Positions 24,586 through 31,571 of a DNA stretch of 36,868 nt are shown here, one piece after another (the stretch's first letter is position 1; every line of letters starts with the position of its first letter). The position numbers were made by a program, and so were the translations under genes. The DNA is taken from positions 1 to 36,868 of the forward strand of contig JAQGIE010000187.1 of assembly GCA_028291365.1 (NCBI GenBank), written 5' to 3'. Below the pieces are notes generated by a model. It ran no database searches, was not told where the DNA came from, and saw only the letters and a program-made list of their open reading frames with translations. Source of the stretch: Rhodospirillales bacterium (lineage in GTDB: Bacteria; Pseudomonadota; Alphaproteobacteria; BOG-932; Roseiterribacteraceae).

Positions 24586-24828
24586 TTGCACTACGTCTAT
24601 CTCATTGAGAGCGAGCGTGATGCCGAGCGGCGCTATATCGGGATCACGCAAGACCTCCGTGCTCGCTTGGCGGCGCACAACAACGGCGAATCGCTGCACA
24701 CATCAAAGTTCGTGCCCTGGCGTGTGGTGACCTTTGTGGCATTCTCCGATCCCTCAAAAGCCCGGGCGTTTGAGACCTACTTAAAGTCCGGGTCGGGTCA
24801 CGCATTCGCGAAGAAAAGGCTCTGGTAA
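24586..24828 (+). CDS. Stand-alone GIY-YIG nuclease-domain protein
   Basis: An 80-residue single GIY-YIG domain. The GIY part is YVYLI (residues 3-7), YIG is in RRYIGIT (16-22), and then come LRARLAAHNNG with the conserved Arg, HTSKFVPWRVV, and the catalytic-type Glu in AFETYLKSGSG. The end is AFAKKRLW, typical of the small COG2827-like proteins whose cellular role is unsettled. I chose TTG 24586: it puts the initiator directly before HYVYL as in relatives, while the in-frame ATG at 24484 lies inside a repeat copy and adds 34 unrelated residues. Codon use includes TTA, TCA and AAA, less GC-biased than neighbours, hinting at transfer. Confidence 0.9.
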   Translation: MHYVYLIESERDAERRYIGITQDLRARLAAHNNGESLHTSKFVPWRVVTFVAFSDPSKARAFETYLKSGSGHAFAKKRLW

Positions 24829-24856
24829 AGACGGCCCAACCAGGAGGAGCTGGCCA

Positions 24857-25108
24857 ATGCACACACTCTTTGTCTTCGTTCAGTGCGAACTCGGAAGCAC
24901 CTATGACGTCGCTGCCAAGCTGGTCGACGAGATCGAGGGCGTTGCCGAGGTCTATTCGATTTCGGGCGAGTACGACCTGCTGGTCAAAGCACATCCGCCG
25001 GCCGACGCCGGCGTGTTCGTAACGCAGATCCTGCAGCGTGTGCCCGGCGTGCAGCGCACCTCGACGGTGCTCGCCTTCAACGCTTTTACACCGTCAGGGC
25101 TGGGCTGA
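24857..25108 (+). CDS. Stand-alone Lrp/AsnC-type ligand-binding (RAM) domain protein
   Basis: An 83-residue protein comprising only the effector-binding half of Lrp/AsnC regulators: MHTLFVFVQCELGSTYDVAAKLVDEIEGVAEVYSISGEYDLLVKA, then VTQILQRVPGVQRTSTVLAF. No DNA-binding helix-turn-helix is present, so it may bind an amino acid or oligomerise with a full-length Lrp. AGGAGGAG lies upstream of the ATG at 24857. It follows the GIY-YIG gene by 28 bp and overlaps the convergent DUF7010-like gene by 23 bp. Confidence 0.92.
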   Translation: MHTLFVFVQCELGSTYDVAAKLVDEIEGVAEVYSISGEYDLLVKAHPPADAGVFVTQILQRVPGVQRTSTVLAFNAFTPSGLG

Positions 25109-25652
25109 GCCTTCGGCGATCGACCGCGATCGCCAACGTGGTCGCGAAATAGATCAGCGCGACCGCTGCAGGCAGCACCGTGGTGCGTCCATCCGGCAGC
25201 AGGAACCAGATCGCCGTGCAGACGACCGCGCGCACCACGGCATGCGCCGCAAACAGACGCAGCTTGCCATAGGCCCAGCCGATCACCGGCCAGTGCAGCG
25301 ACATGCCGATGGCGAGAATCAGCGGCACGACGGCCGGCGCGATGGCAGCGGCCGCGAACGCCATCGGCCAGAACAGCAGCATGGCGATGAAAGCGCCGGC
25401 GATGGCGGGCGAAAGCGGCGATTTCGCCATCGGATTGGCGCGCAACGGTTTGCTGAGCGCCAATCCGAGCGGGAAGATCAGCCCCGACAGAACCGCCGCG
25501 ACGAAACACCAGGTCGGCAGCGAGAGCTTCGTGCCCAGCACTGCCAGCACCGCCCAATAGATCGTGCCGGCGGCGGGGAAGGAGATCCCGCCGCCCGCCT
25601 CGAGATAAAAGCGGCGCTGCTCGGCTGCGATGTCGAATTTCAGATCACTCAG
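25086..25652 (-). CDS. DUF7010-like multi-pass membrane protein, probable CTG start
   Basis: A membrane protein of about 188 residues. The frame has a GTG at 25550, but coding sequence clearly continues upstream: FDIAAEQRRFYLEAGGGISFPAAGTIYWA precedes VLAVLGTKLSLPTWCFV and fits the N-terminus of this family. No ATG/GTG/TTG exists there; a CTG at 25652-25650 overlaps the YSC84 stop (CTGA) and has AAGGCGG 7 nt upstream. Five to six hydrophobic helices follow, with FPLGLALSKPLRAN typical of the family. Function unknown. Confidence is high for the gene, moderate for the start. Confidence 0.75.
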   Translation of the reverse strand: MSDLKFDIAAEQRRFYLEAGGGISFPAAGTIYWAVLAVLGTKLSLPTWCFVAAVLSGLIFPLGLALSKPLRANPMAKSPLSPAIAGAFIAMLLFWPMAFAAAAIAPAVVPLILAIGMSLHWPVIGWAYGKLRLFAAHAVVRAVVCTAIWFLLPDGRTTVLPAAVALIYFATTLAIAVDRRRLSPALTV

Positions 25653-26332
25653 CGCAACACCGCCTTGAGCGGTGCGGCACGCGGATCCGGCGTCGGGAAG
25701 CGATTGTTGATCAGAATGTTGCGCGCGGTCGCCTCTTCCGAGCGATAGAACTCGTGGTTCCAGTCGCTGAGCGCGCCAAGTCCGGCGCCGTTCAGCGCGA
25801 CGCCGCCGAACAGGCCTTCGGTCTTGGCGAAGGCGTACATGTCGGCGTTGACATCCAGTCCGGTCGAGGCGCGAACGCCTTTGCCCATGGTGGCGATCGC
25901 AACCGACGCGTCGGCGCCCAGGGTCGCGTTCTTGTCGAGAATCGCTTCCAGCCCCTGCTGGCTCATGATGAGGAAGATGACCTCGCTCGACTGGCCGCCG
26001 ATCTGCAGGCCGAACGAGACGTTGCCCAGCCCGTAAAAGGCAGGGTTGGTCCAGCTTCCGTCTTTCTGGCGCGCCATCATCACGCCGTTGCCGCCTTCAC
26101 CGCCAAAGATGAAAGCGCCTTTGATCAGGCTCGGGATGACCAGCACCGCCTTGGCGCGCGGCAGGATGCGCTCGATTTCGGCGAAGTCGGGGCCGCCGCG
26201 CATCAGCTTCACGGTCAGCGTGGCGCGCTCGAGCAGCTGTTCCTGGTCGGTGAGGGTGGCTGCCTGGGCAGGCAGCGACGACGCGCCGAGGGCAAGCAGT
26301 GCGGCAAGCGTGAGGAATGTACGACGGATCAT
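25649..26332 (-). CDS. Exported YSC84-domain (lipid-binding) protein
   Basis: A 227-residue protein with a signal peptide (MIRRTFLTLAALLALGASSLPAQA, cleaved before ATLTDQE). The YSC84/DUF500-type domain follows: ILPRAKAVLVIPSLIKGAFIFGG, GVMMARQKDGSW, PAFYGLGNVSFGLQIGGQSSEVIFLIM, ending SDWNHEFYRSEEATARNIL. The family binds phosphoinositides in eukaryotes; the bacterial role is unknown. The ATG at 26332 has GGAG 7 nt upstream and begins the signal peptide, so the longer frame to 26653 is rejected. Its stop overlaps the next gene. Confidence 0.9.
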   Translation of the reverse strand: MIRRTFLTLAALLALGASSLPAQAATLTDQEQLLERATLTVKLMRGGPDFAEIERILPRAKAVLVIPSLIKGAFIFGGEGGNGVMMARQKDGSWTNPAFYGLGNVSFGLQIGGQSSEVIFLIMSQQGLEAILDKNATLGADASVAIATMGKGVRASTGLDVNADMYAFAKTEGLFGGVALNGAGLGALSDWNHEFYRSEEATARNILINNRFPTPDPRAAPLKAVLR

Positions 26333-26364
26333 GATTGGACTCCGAATGTTCGGCGCCCAAGACT

Positions 26365-26955
26365 CTACAGCGATTCGGGCGACGGTTCGGCAGAGGCCGT
26401 GGCCGCGATCACCGGCATCGGCGCGGACTTCGCCGTGACTTCGACCATCAAGGCCTCGGCCGGCAGCGCGGGATCGGGTGCCCGCCAGCCCGGATCGACC
26501 TGGAGACCCCAGGCGTCGCGCATCTGCTGGTGGCGCTGTTCCAGCTTGTCCAGGTCGTTCTCGCGCTGCCGAACGACATAGTTGGCGCTGAGCACGGGGA
26601 CGATCACGGTCAGCAGCCAGCCGGCGAAGGCACCGCCGAAGGCGAGGCGCCACGGGTGTGCCGTCGCGATCATCTCGATCGCGCCCGGGATGGTGTTCCA
26701 GCGCGCCCAGAGCTCGAACAGGGCCGGGACGGTTCCGGCCAGGTTCAGCGCCCCGACCGACAGGGTGCGGTTCTTCGACGGGTCGTCGTCCAGCACGAAG
26801 GTCAGCACCGTCGGCGCCATGGCGAACGCGACGACCAGCGTCGTGGGCGCGAAGACCACGGCGAGAAAGACCATGACGATGGCGATGAGGATGGTCTCGA
26901 AGCGAACTTCGAGCCGTCGACGCCGATCGTTCTGAAGGGACGCGGACACGGACAT
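26365..26955 (-). CDS. Hypothetical inner-membrane protein
   Basis: A 196-residue protein I do not recognise. There are four hydrophobic stretches: ILIAIVMVFLAVVFA, LVVAFAMAPTVLTFVL, GALNLAGTVPALFELW and FGGAFAGWLLTVIVPVLSA. Then comes a charged coiled stretch (VRQRENDLDKLEQRHQQMRDAWG) and an Ala/Pro-rich tail. The coiled region suggests a cytoplasmic interaction segment. I prefer ATG 26955 (MSVSASLQND); GTG 26973 adds six residues. Lies 32 bp upstream of the YSC84 gene on the same strand. Confidence 0.7.
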   Translation of the reverse strand: MSVSASLQNDRRRRLEVRFETILIAIVMVFLAVVFAPTTLVVAFAMAPTVLTFVLDDDPSKNRTLSVGALNLAGTVPALFELWARWNTIPGAIEMIATAHPWRLAFGGAFAGWLLTVIVPVLSANYVVRQRENDLDKLEQRHQQMRDAWGLQVDPGWRAPDPALPAEALMVEVTAKSAPMPVIAATASAEPSPESL

Positions 26956-27071
26956 GACCGGGCCAACCTGCACGCCGGCCCTGGCGGCGGGGAGTCCCGA
27001 TTGGGGCTTTTCACGCCCCGTTCATGTCGTTCTCGTCATCGTGAACAGCAGAGGAGCCAAGGCGAGACGTT

Positions 27072-27818
27072 TTACAGGCGCTCCCAAGGCAAGACGAAGA
27101 ACGGGTCTTCTTCGATATGCGCGGCGACGCCGAACACGTCGCGCAATGCCTGGTGCGTGAGCACCGCGCGTGCCTCACCGTCGCCGACCAGCCGGCCCGC
27201 TTGCAGCAAGACGACGCGGTCGGCGACGCGACTCGCGAGGGCCAGATCGTGCAGGACCGCCAGCACGCCGACGCCGTGGCCGGCGCGCGCGCGCAACAGG
27301 GACAGCGCATCGAGCTGATGGGCCGGATCGAGATCGGCGATCGGCTCGTCGACCAGCAGAAAACGCGGCTGCCCGGCCAGCGCGCGCGCCAGCAGCACGC
27401 GCGATTGCTCGCCGCCCGACAGCGCGTCGAAGGGACGGCGCGCCAGATGCGTGACGTCGCACGCGTCGAGCGCCGCGGCGACGGCATCATCGGGGTCGAT
27501 CCCGCCATAAGGATGCCGGCCCAGCGCGACGAGCTGCTCGACTGCGATCGGCCAGGCCACGCCGCCGCGTTGCGGCAGCCATCCGATCGCTTGCGCCCGT
27601 TCGCGCGACCGCATCTGTTCGAGCGGCTTGTCATCGAGGCTGGCATTGCCGGACGACAGCGGCACAAGCCCCGCCAGCGCGCGCAGCAGGCTCGACTTGC
27701 CGGCGCCGTTGGGGCCGACCAGCACGGTGAAACTGCCGGGTGCCAGCACGAACGACACGCGATCGATCGCGGTGCGCGTGCCGTGGCGCAACGTTGCATC
27801 GGTGAGCGCGAGCGTCAT
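27072..27818 (-). CDS. ABC importer ATPase (FecE/BtuD/HmuV family)
   Basis: A 248-residue nucleotide-binding subunit. Walker A GPNGAGKS (35-42), Q-loop region WLPQRGG, signature LSGGEQSR (133-140), Walker B FLLVDEP (153-159) and the switch His in AVLHDLALA are all intact. The family energises uptake of iron-siderophores, heme or cobalamin. Start is ATG 27818, overlapping the permease stop (ATGA 27815-27818). Upstream in-frame starts lie inside the permease gene and are rejected. Confidence 0.95.
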   Translation of the reverse strand: MTLALTDATLRHGTRTAIDRVSFVLAPGSFTVLVGPNGAGKSSLLRALAGLVPLSSGNASLDDKPLEQMRSRERAQAIGWLPQRGGVAWPIAVEQLVALGRHPYGGIDPDDAVAAALDACDVTHLARRPFDALSGGEQSRVLLARALAGQPRFLLVDEPIADLDPAHQLDALSLLRARAGHGVGVLAVLHDLALASRVADRVVLLQAGRLVGDGEARAVLTHQALRDVFGVAAHIEEDPFFVLPWERL

Positions 27819-28777
27819 GGCAGGCGCCGCTGCACGTCGCGCAGCAGGAAGAGGAAGAACGGCGCGCCGAGCAGCGCGGTGACGGTGCCAAGTTTGAGCT
27901 CCTGCGGCGTCGGCACCAGCCGAACGGCAACGTCGGCGAGCGTCAACAGCGCCGCGCCGCCCAGCAGACTCGGCCACAGCAGGCGTGACGGAAGCTGCCG
28001 CTCGCGCGTGCGCATCAGGTGCGGAACGATCAAGCCGACGAAACCGATCGCGCCGGTGATCGCGACGGCGGGACCGATGACCAGCGCCGCGCCGACCACG
28101 GTCGCGATGCGCAGACGCTTGAGATCGACGCCGAGACTCGCGGCGGCGTCGTCGCCCAGCGCCAGCGCGTCAAGCGCGCGTCCTTGCGCCAGCAACAGCA
28201 CCGCGCCCACCAGCGCGAAGGGCAGCGCGAAGATCAGTTGCGGCATCGACCGGTCGGCGAGCGAACCCAGCAGCCAGAACACGATTTCGAGCGCGGCGAG
28301 CGGGCTCGGCGCGAGATTGAGCGCGAGCGAGGTCAACGCGCCGCCCAGCGACGCGATCGCGACGCCTGCAAGCACCGTCACCGTCGTTCCAGCGCGCTGT
28401 CCCGCCAGCGACCACAGCAAGGCGGTGGCGAGCGCGGCACCCGCGGTGCCCGCGATCGGCAGGGCCAACGGCACGGTGACCGCGAGGCCGGAATAAAGCG
28501 CCAGCACCGCGCCCAGCGAAGCGCCGCTCGAAGCGCCGATCAGGCCCGGCTCGACCAACGGATTGCGCAGCCAGCCTTGCAGCGCCGCACCGCTGAGTCC
28601 CAGCCCGCCGCCGACCACAAGTCCCAGCAGCGCACGTGGCAGGCGCAGCTCGAAGAAGATCGTGCGCGCGACCGGATCGCCGGCGGCGAGTTGCGCCAGC
28701 GTGATCGGCGCCGGGCCGACCGCGAGCGATGCGAAAAAAGCAGCGCCGACGAGCAGCGCGAGAAGGCGGATGCTCAT
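27815..28777 (-). CDS. ABC importer permease (FecCD/BtuC family)
   Basis: A 320-residue permease with about nine to ten membrane helices. Family landmarks are LRLPRALLGLVVGGGLGLSGAALQGWLRNPLVEPGLIGASSGA (about 43-85), the cytoplasmic coupling region GDDAAASLGVDLKR, and GAIGFVGLIVPHLMR. Start ATG 28777 overlaps the stop of the binding-protein gene (ATGA), and its own stop overlaps the ATPase start, so the three are translated as a unit. Substrate is not decided by sequence. Confidence 0.95.
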   Translation of the reverse strand: MSIRLLALLVGAAFFASLAVGPAPITLAQLAAGDPVARTIFFELRLPRALLGLVVGGGLGLSGAALQGWLRNPLVEPGLIGASSGASLGAVLALYSGLAVTVPLALPIAGTAGAALATALLWSLAGQRAGTTVTVLAGVAIASLGGALTSLALNLAPSPLAALEIVFWLLGSLADRSMPQLIFALPFALVGAVLLLAQGRALDALALGDDAAASLGVDLKRLRIATVVGAALVIGPAVAITGAIGFVGLIVPHLMRTRERQLPSRLLWPSLLGGAALLTLADVAVRLVPTPQELKLGTVTALLGAPFFLFLLRDVQRRLP

Positions 28778-29610
28778 CGTGCGCGCAACGATGCAAGCGC
28801 CGCGACTGCGTCGGCTGCGCGTGGCGTGCCGCATGTCAGCGCGCGCGATGGCAGCTTCGCGTGCCGCGTGTGGGCAAAGCGCATCGCCAGCGCCGGATGC
28901 GCCAGCAGCTCGCGCGACAGCGACGGCGCGCCGCTGTCGATGGCGACGTCGGCCAGCAGCAGATCGAGCGGTGCCGCGATCAGCGTTTCGAGACGCTGCG
29001 GCGCGTAGCCGGTCAGCCCTTCGCGCGCGGCGAGATTGTCGTAGCCCGCAGCGACCAGCGCCGCATCGGCAAGCGTACCGGGGCCTTCGGTCCAGCCGCC
29101 CGGATGCAGGATGGCGGCGAGGGGACGCTTTGCCGGCGGTTCGACCGCAGCCAGGGTGGCGCGCATCTGCGCGACGGCTTGCGTGCCGCGCGCATCCTGT
29201 CCGATCGCATGCGCCACGAGTTCCGTCTGGGCCGCGATCGCGTCGAAATCGGTCGGGCCTGCAAGTTCGAGCACGCGCACGCCGAGCCGGCGCAAGGCGA
29301 GCTTGGTCGCGGGCTGCGTGAACGCATCGACGAGAACGAGATCGGGGCCGGCGGCGATGACTTCTTCGGCGCGTCCGCGATTGGTCGGAAGGCCCGCCAG
29401 CAGATCGGCGACGGGTGAAAATGCCGGATCGAGTCCATTGTAACTGACGCTCGCGATCTGCGAGCGATCGGCCAGCAGCGCCAGCATCACGTCGCCGCAA
29501 AGATGCAACGACATCACGCGCGGCGCGTTGGCCGTAGCCGAGACCGACGTGTACAGCAACATACACATGGCCAGCGCTGCGCACGGACGAATTTTTTTCC
29601 AATAGTCCAC
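28774..29610 (-). CDS. ABC importer periplasmic substrate-binding protein (BtuF/FhuD fold)
   Basis: A 278-residue protein. The signal peptide begins after the GTG at 29610 (VDYWKKIRPCAALAMCMLLYTSVSATANA), followed by RVMSLHLCGDVMLALL, VADLLAGLPTNRGRAEEVIAAGPDLVLVDAF and LTGYAPQRLETLIAAPLDLLL, the class-III binding-protein layout of BtuF-like and siderophore/heme-binding proteins. An in-frame ATG at 29682 would add 24 residues and hide the signal peptide. I see no cobalamin riboswitch box in 29611-29819, so vitamin B12 is not supported as substrate; siderophore or heme remain open. Confidence 0.88.
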   Translation of the reverse strand: MDYWKKIRPCAALAMCMLLYTSVSATANAPRVMSLHLCGDVMLALLADRSQIASVSYNGLDPAFSPVADLLAGLPTNRGRAEEVIAAGPDLVLVDAFTQPATKLALRRLGVRVLELAGPTDFDAIAAQTELVAHAIGQDARGTQAVAQMRATLAAVEPPAKRPLAAILHPGGWTEGPGTLADAALVAAGYDNLAAREGLTGYAPQRLETLIAAPLDLLLADVAIDSGAPSLSRELLAHPALAMRFAHTRHAKLPSRALTCGTPRAADAVAALASLRAR

Positions 29611-29819
29611 GCCCTTCGCTTTCGCGGGGGCGGCGGGCAAATGCAAGCCGCATGAACATTCCGCGGAACGAATCGCGGACATCTTGGTAACAGCCGATTC
29701 AGAGGGGTGGACACATTCGCCGCTGGGCTTTAGACGGCTTTTTCACGCGTGGCCGCCGGTACGACGGACGGCCTGGGACCAAGAAGCCGAATTCCGCCAA
29801 CGGAACAGGGGGCTGGGTA

Positions 29820-30281
29820 TTGTTCGATCGTCGTAGCGCTTTCGCGCCGCTTGCGCGCACTTGCCTCGCCGTCTCGTTGCTCGTCTCGTCCTTCGTTCTT
29901 GCTGCGCCTGCGCGTGCATGGAACTGCGTCGAGTATGTACGCGAGATCTCCAACGTTCAGCTCGCCGGCAACGGCTGGCAATGGTGGAACGCCGCCGCTG
30001 GTCTCTATGACCGTGGCCATGCACCCGAACGCGACGCCGTCTTCGTCTTCAATCGCACGCGGCACATGCCCGCCGGTCACGTCGCCGTGGTATCGAAGGT
30101 GCTCGATTCGCGCACGATCGAAATCGACCACGCCAACTGGATCCATCGCCGCATCACGCAGAACGTCCGGGTCGAGGACGTCTCGCCCAAAAACGATTGG
30201 ACCTTGGTGCGGGTCTGGAACGAACAGGCCCGGGTCTACGGCGCGCCCTATCCGGCACTGGGTTTCGTCTACGCCAACTGA
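29820..30281 (+). CDS. Exported CHAP-domain protein (putative peptidoglycan amidase/endopeptidase)
   Basis: A 153-residue protein with a signal peptide (1-33, ending APARA). The CHAP domain follows directly: catalytic-type Cys36 in WNCVEYVR, WQWWNAAAGLYDRG, His87 in PAGHVAVVSK, and the third polar residue region EIDHANW (Asn106). The family cleaves peptidoglycan peptides or cross-links in the periplasm. Start is TTG 29820 with AGGGGG upstream; no ATG gives the full signal peptide. It is divergent from the ABC importer across about 209 bp, which holds no gene I can support. Confidence 0.88.
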   Translation: MFDRRSAFAPLARTCLAVSLLVSSFVLAAPARAWNCVEYVREISNVQLAGNGWQWWNAAAGLYDRGHAPERDAVFVFNRTRHMPAGHVAVVSKVLDSRTIEIDHANWIHRRITQNVRVEDVSPKNDWTLVRVWNEQARVYGAPYPALGFVYAN

Positions 30282-30370
30282 ATCTTTCTTTCTTGTCGCT
30301 TTGGCGCCCGCATTCGTGGGTTTAACCGGACCCTAAAACTCGACCGCCGAAAATCGGCCGCGCTTGGTTT

Positions 30371-30386
30371 TCGGGATCGATCCCGA
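30371..30386. promoter_or_regulatory. 16-bp perfect palindrome upstream of the RND operon
   Basis: TCGGGATC followed by its exact complement GATCCCGA, 27 bp before the adaptor ATG. The shape fits an operator for a dimeric repressor, such as the TetR or MarR regulators common for RND pumps. No regulator gene is in the window. Confidence 0.5.
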
Positions 30387-30413
30387 CCTTGCGCGGGAGT
30401 AAACACCGGTTCC

Positions 30414-31562
30414 ATGCGTAAGCCTTCGCGTCGCGTCCTGATTCTGGGCGGTCTCGTCCTTGTTGCTGCTCTGGGCTGGGTCACGCTGGGCCGTGGCGGC
30501 GGCGCCGTCGTGCGCAGCCGCGAGGCCGCCGTTCCCATCCGGGCCGCCAAGGCCGAATTGCGCGACGTGCCGCTCGAAGTGCAGACGGTCGGCCTGGTCC
30601 AGGCGCGCGAGACCGTCGCGGTCCGGCCGCGCGTCGACGGCCAGATCATCGCGGTGCATTTCAAGGACGGCGACCGGGTCGAAGCCGACCAGAAGCTGTT
30701 CACCCTCGATCCGCGTTCGATCAAGGCGCAGCTCGCACAGGCCGAAGCGCTGCTGGCCAAGGACCGCGCCCAGTTGATCCAGGCGCGCGCCGACATTCAG
30801 CGCTACGCGCAGCTCGTCGCCACGCGCGCCGCCTCGGAACAGAAATACGAACAGGCCAAGGCGATGGTCGACAGCACGGCCGCGTCGGTCCAGGCCGACG
30901 AAGCGCAGGTCGAAAATCTTCGCGCGCAATTATCCTGGACCGACATTCGCGCGCCCATCGCGGGCCGGGTCGGCACCATCAACTTCACGCTCGGCGCGGT
31001 GGTAAAGACCGCCGACACGACGCCGCTGGTCACCATCAACGCGATCCAGCCTGTGCGCGTGCAATTGTCGCTGCCGCAACGGTGGCTGGTGCCGCTGCGC
31101 AAGTCGCTGCAGCTGGGCAAAGTCGACGTGGCCGCCGCGCGCCAGGAGGCGCCCGACGCTGCCGTCACCGGCAGCGTCGAATATGTCGACAACAATATCG
31201 ACGCGCAGACCGGCGCCTTCGTGATCAAGGCCGCGTTCCGGAACGACGACGAAGCGCTGTGGCCCGGCATGTTCGTCAATTGCCGCGTCAAGCTTTCGAC
31301 CGATGACGGCGTGGTCGCGGTGCCCAGCGCTGCGGTGCGCACCAACCAGACCGGCACCTTCGTGTTCGTCGTTCGCGACGACAAGACGGTGAAGGTGACG
31401 CCGGTCAAGGTGGTGCGGGTGTGGAACGACTACACCGTGCTCGAAAGCGGCGTCAGCAACGGACAGATGGTGGTGACCGAAGGCCATCTTCGTCTCGCCG
31501 ACGGCACCAAAGTCGAGATTCGCAGCAGCGCCGCGTCGGTCGCGGCGGCTTCGGCCAGCTAG
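30414..31562 (+). CDS. RND efflux periplasmic adaptor (MdtA/AcrA family)
   Basis: A 382-residue membrane-fusion protein. An N-terminal membrane anchor (VLILGGLVLVAALGWVTL, about 8-25) replaces a lipobox. The lipoyl/barrel-hybrid half is EVQTVGLVQARETVAVRPRVDGQIIAVHFKDGDRVEADQKLFTLDP, the helical hairpin is 105-175 (AQAEALLAKDRAQLIQARADIQRYAQL), and the second lipoyl half contains WTDIRAPIAGRVG. The beta-barrel and membrane-proximal domains follow to the end. It bridges the RND pump to an outer-membrane channel. Start ATG 30414; it is followed 9 bp later by the pump gene. Confidence 0.94.
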   Translation: MRKPSRRVLILGGLVLVAALGWVTLGRGGGAVVRSREAAVPIRAAKAELRDVPLEVQTVGLVQARETVAVRPRVDGQIIAVHFKDGDRVEADQKLFTLDPRSIKAQLAQAEALLAKDRAQLIQARADIQRYAQLVATRAASEQKYEQAKAMVDSTAASVQADEAQVENLRAQLSWTDIRAPIAGRVGTINFTLGAVVKTADTTPLVTINAIQPVRVQLSLPQRWLVPLRKSLQLGKVDVAAARQEAPDAAVTGSVEYVDNNIDAQTGAFVIKAAFRNDDEALWPGMFVNCRVKLSTDDGVVAVPSAAVRTNQTGTFVFVVRDDKTVKVTPVKVVRVWNDYTVLESGVSNGQMVVTEGHLRLADGTKVEIRSSAASVAAASAS

Positions 31563-31571
31563 GCGCGAACC

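Noticed and set aside
24082-24699. Minus-strand frame with translation resembling GLDSNQRTL
   Set aside because: It is the reverse complement of tRNA-Tyr and the repeats, a known source of false proteins. The similar frame at 4827-5060 (LVELIGIEPTTSS) is antisense to tRNA-Ala.
26333-26653. Upstream extension of the YSC84 protein
   Set aside because: The ATG at 26332 starts a clear signal peptide and has a good ribosome binding site. The extension overlaps the neighbouring membrane-protein gene.
29611-29819. Cobalamin riboswitch upstream of the ABC importer
   Set aside because: No B12-box-like conserved string was found on the minus strand.
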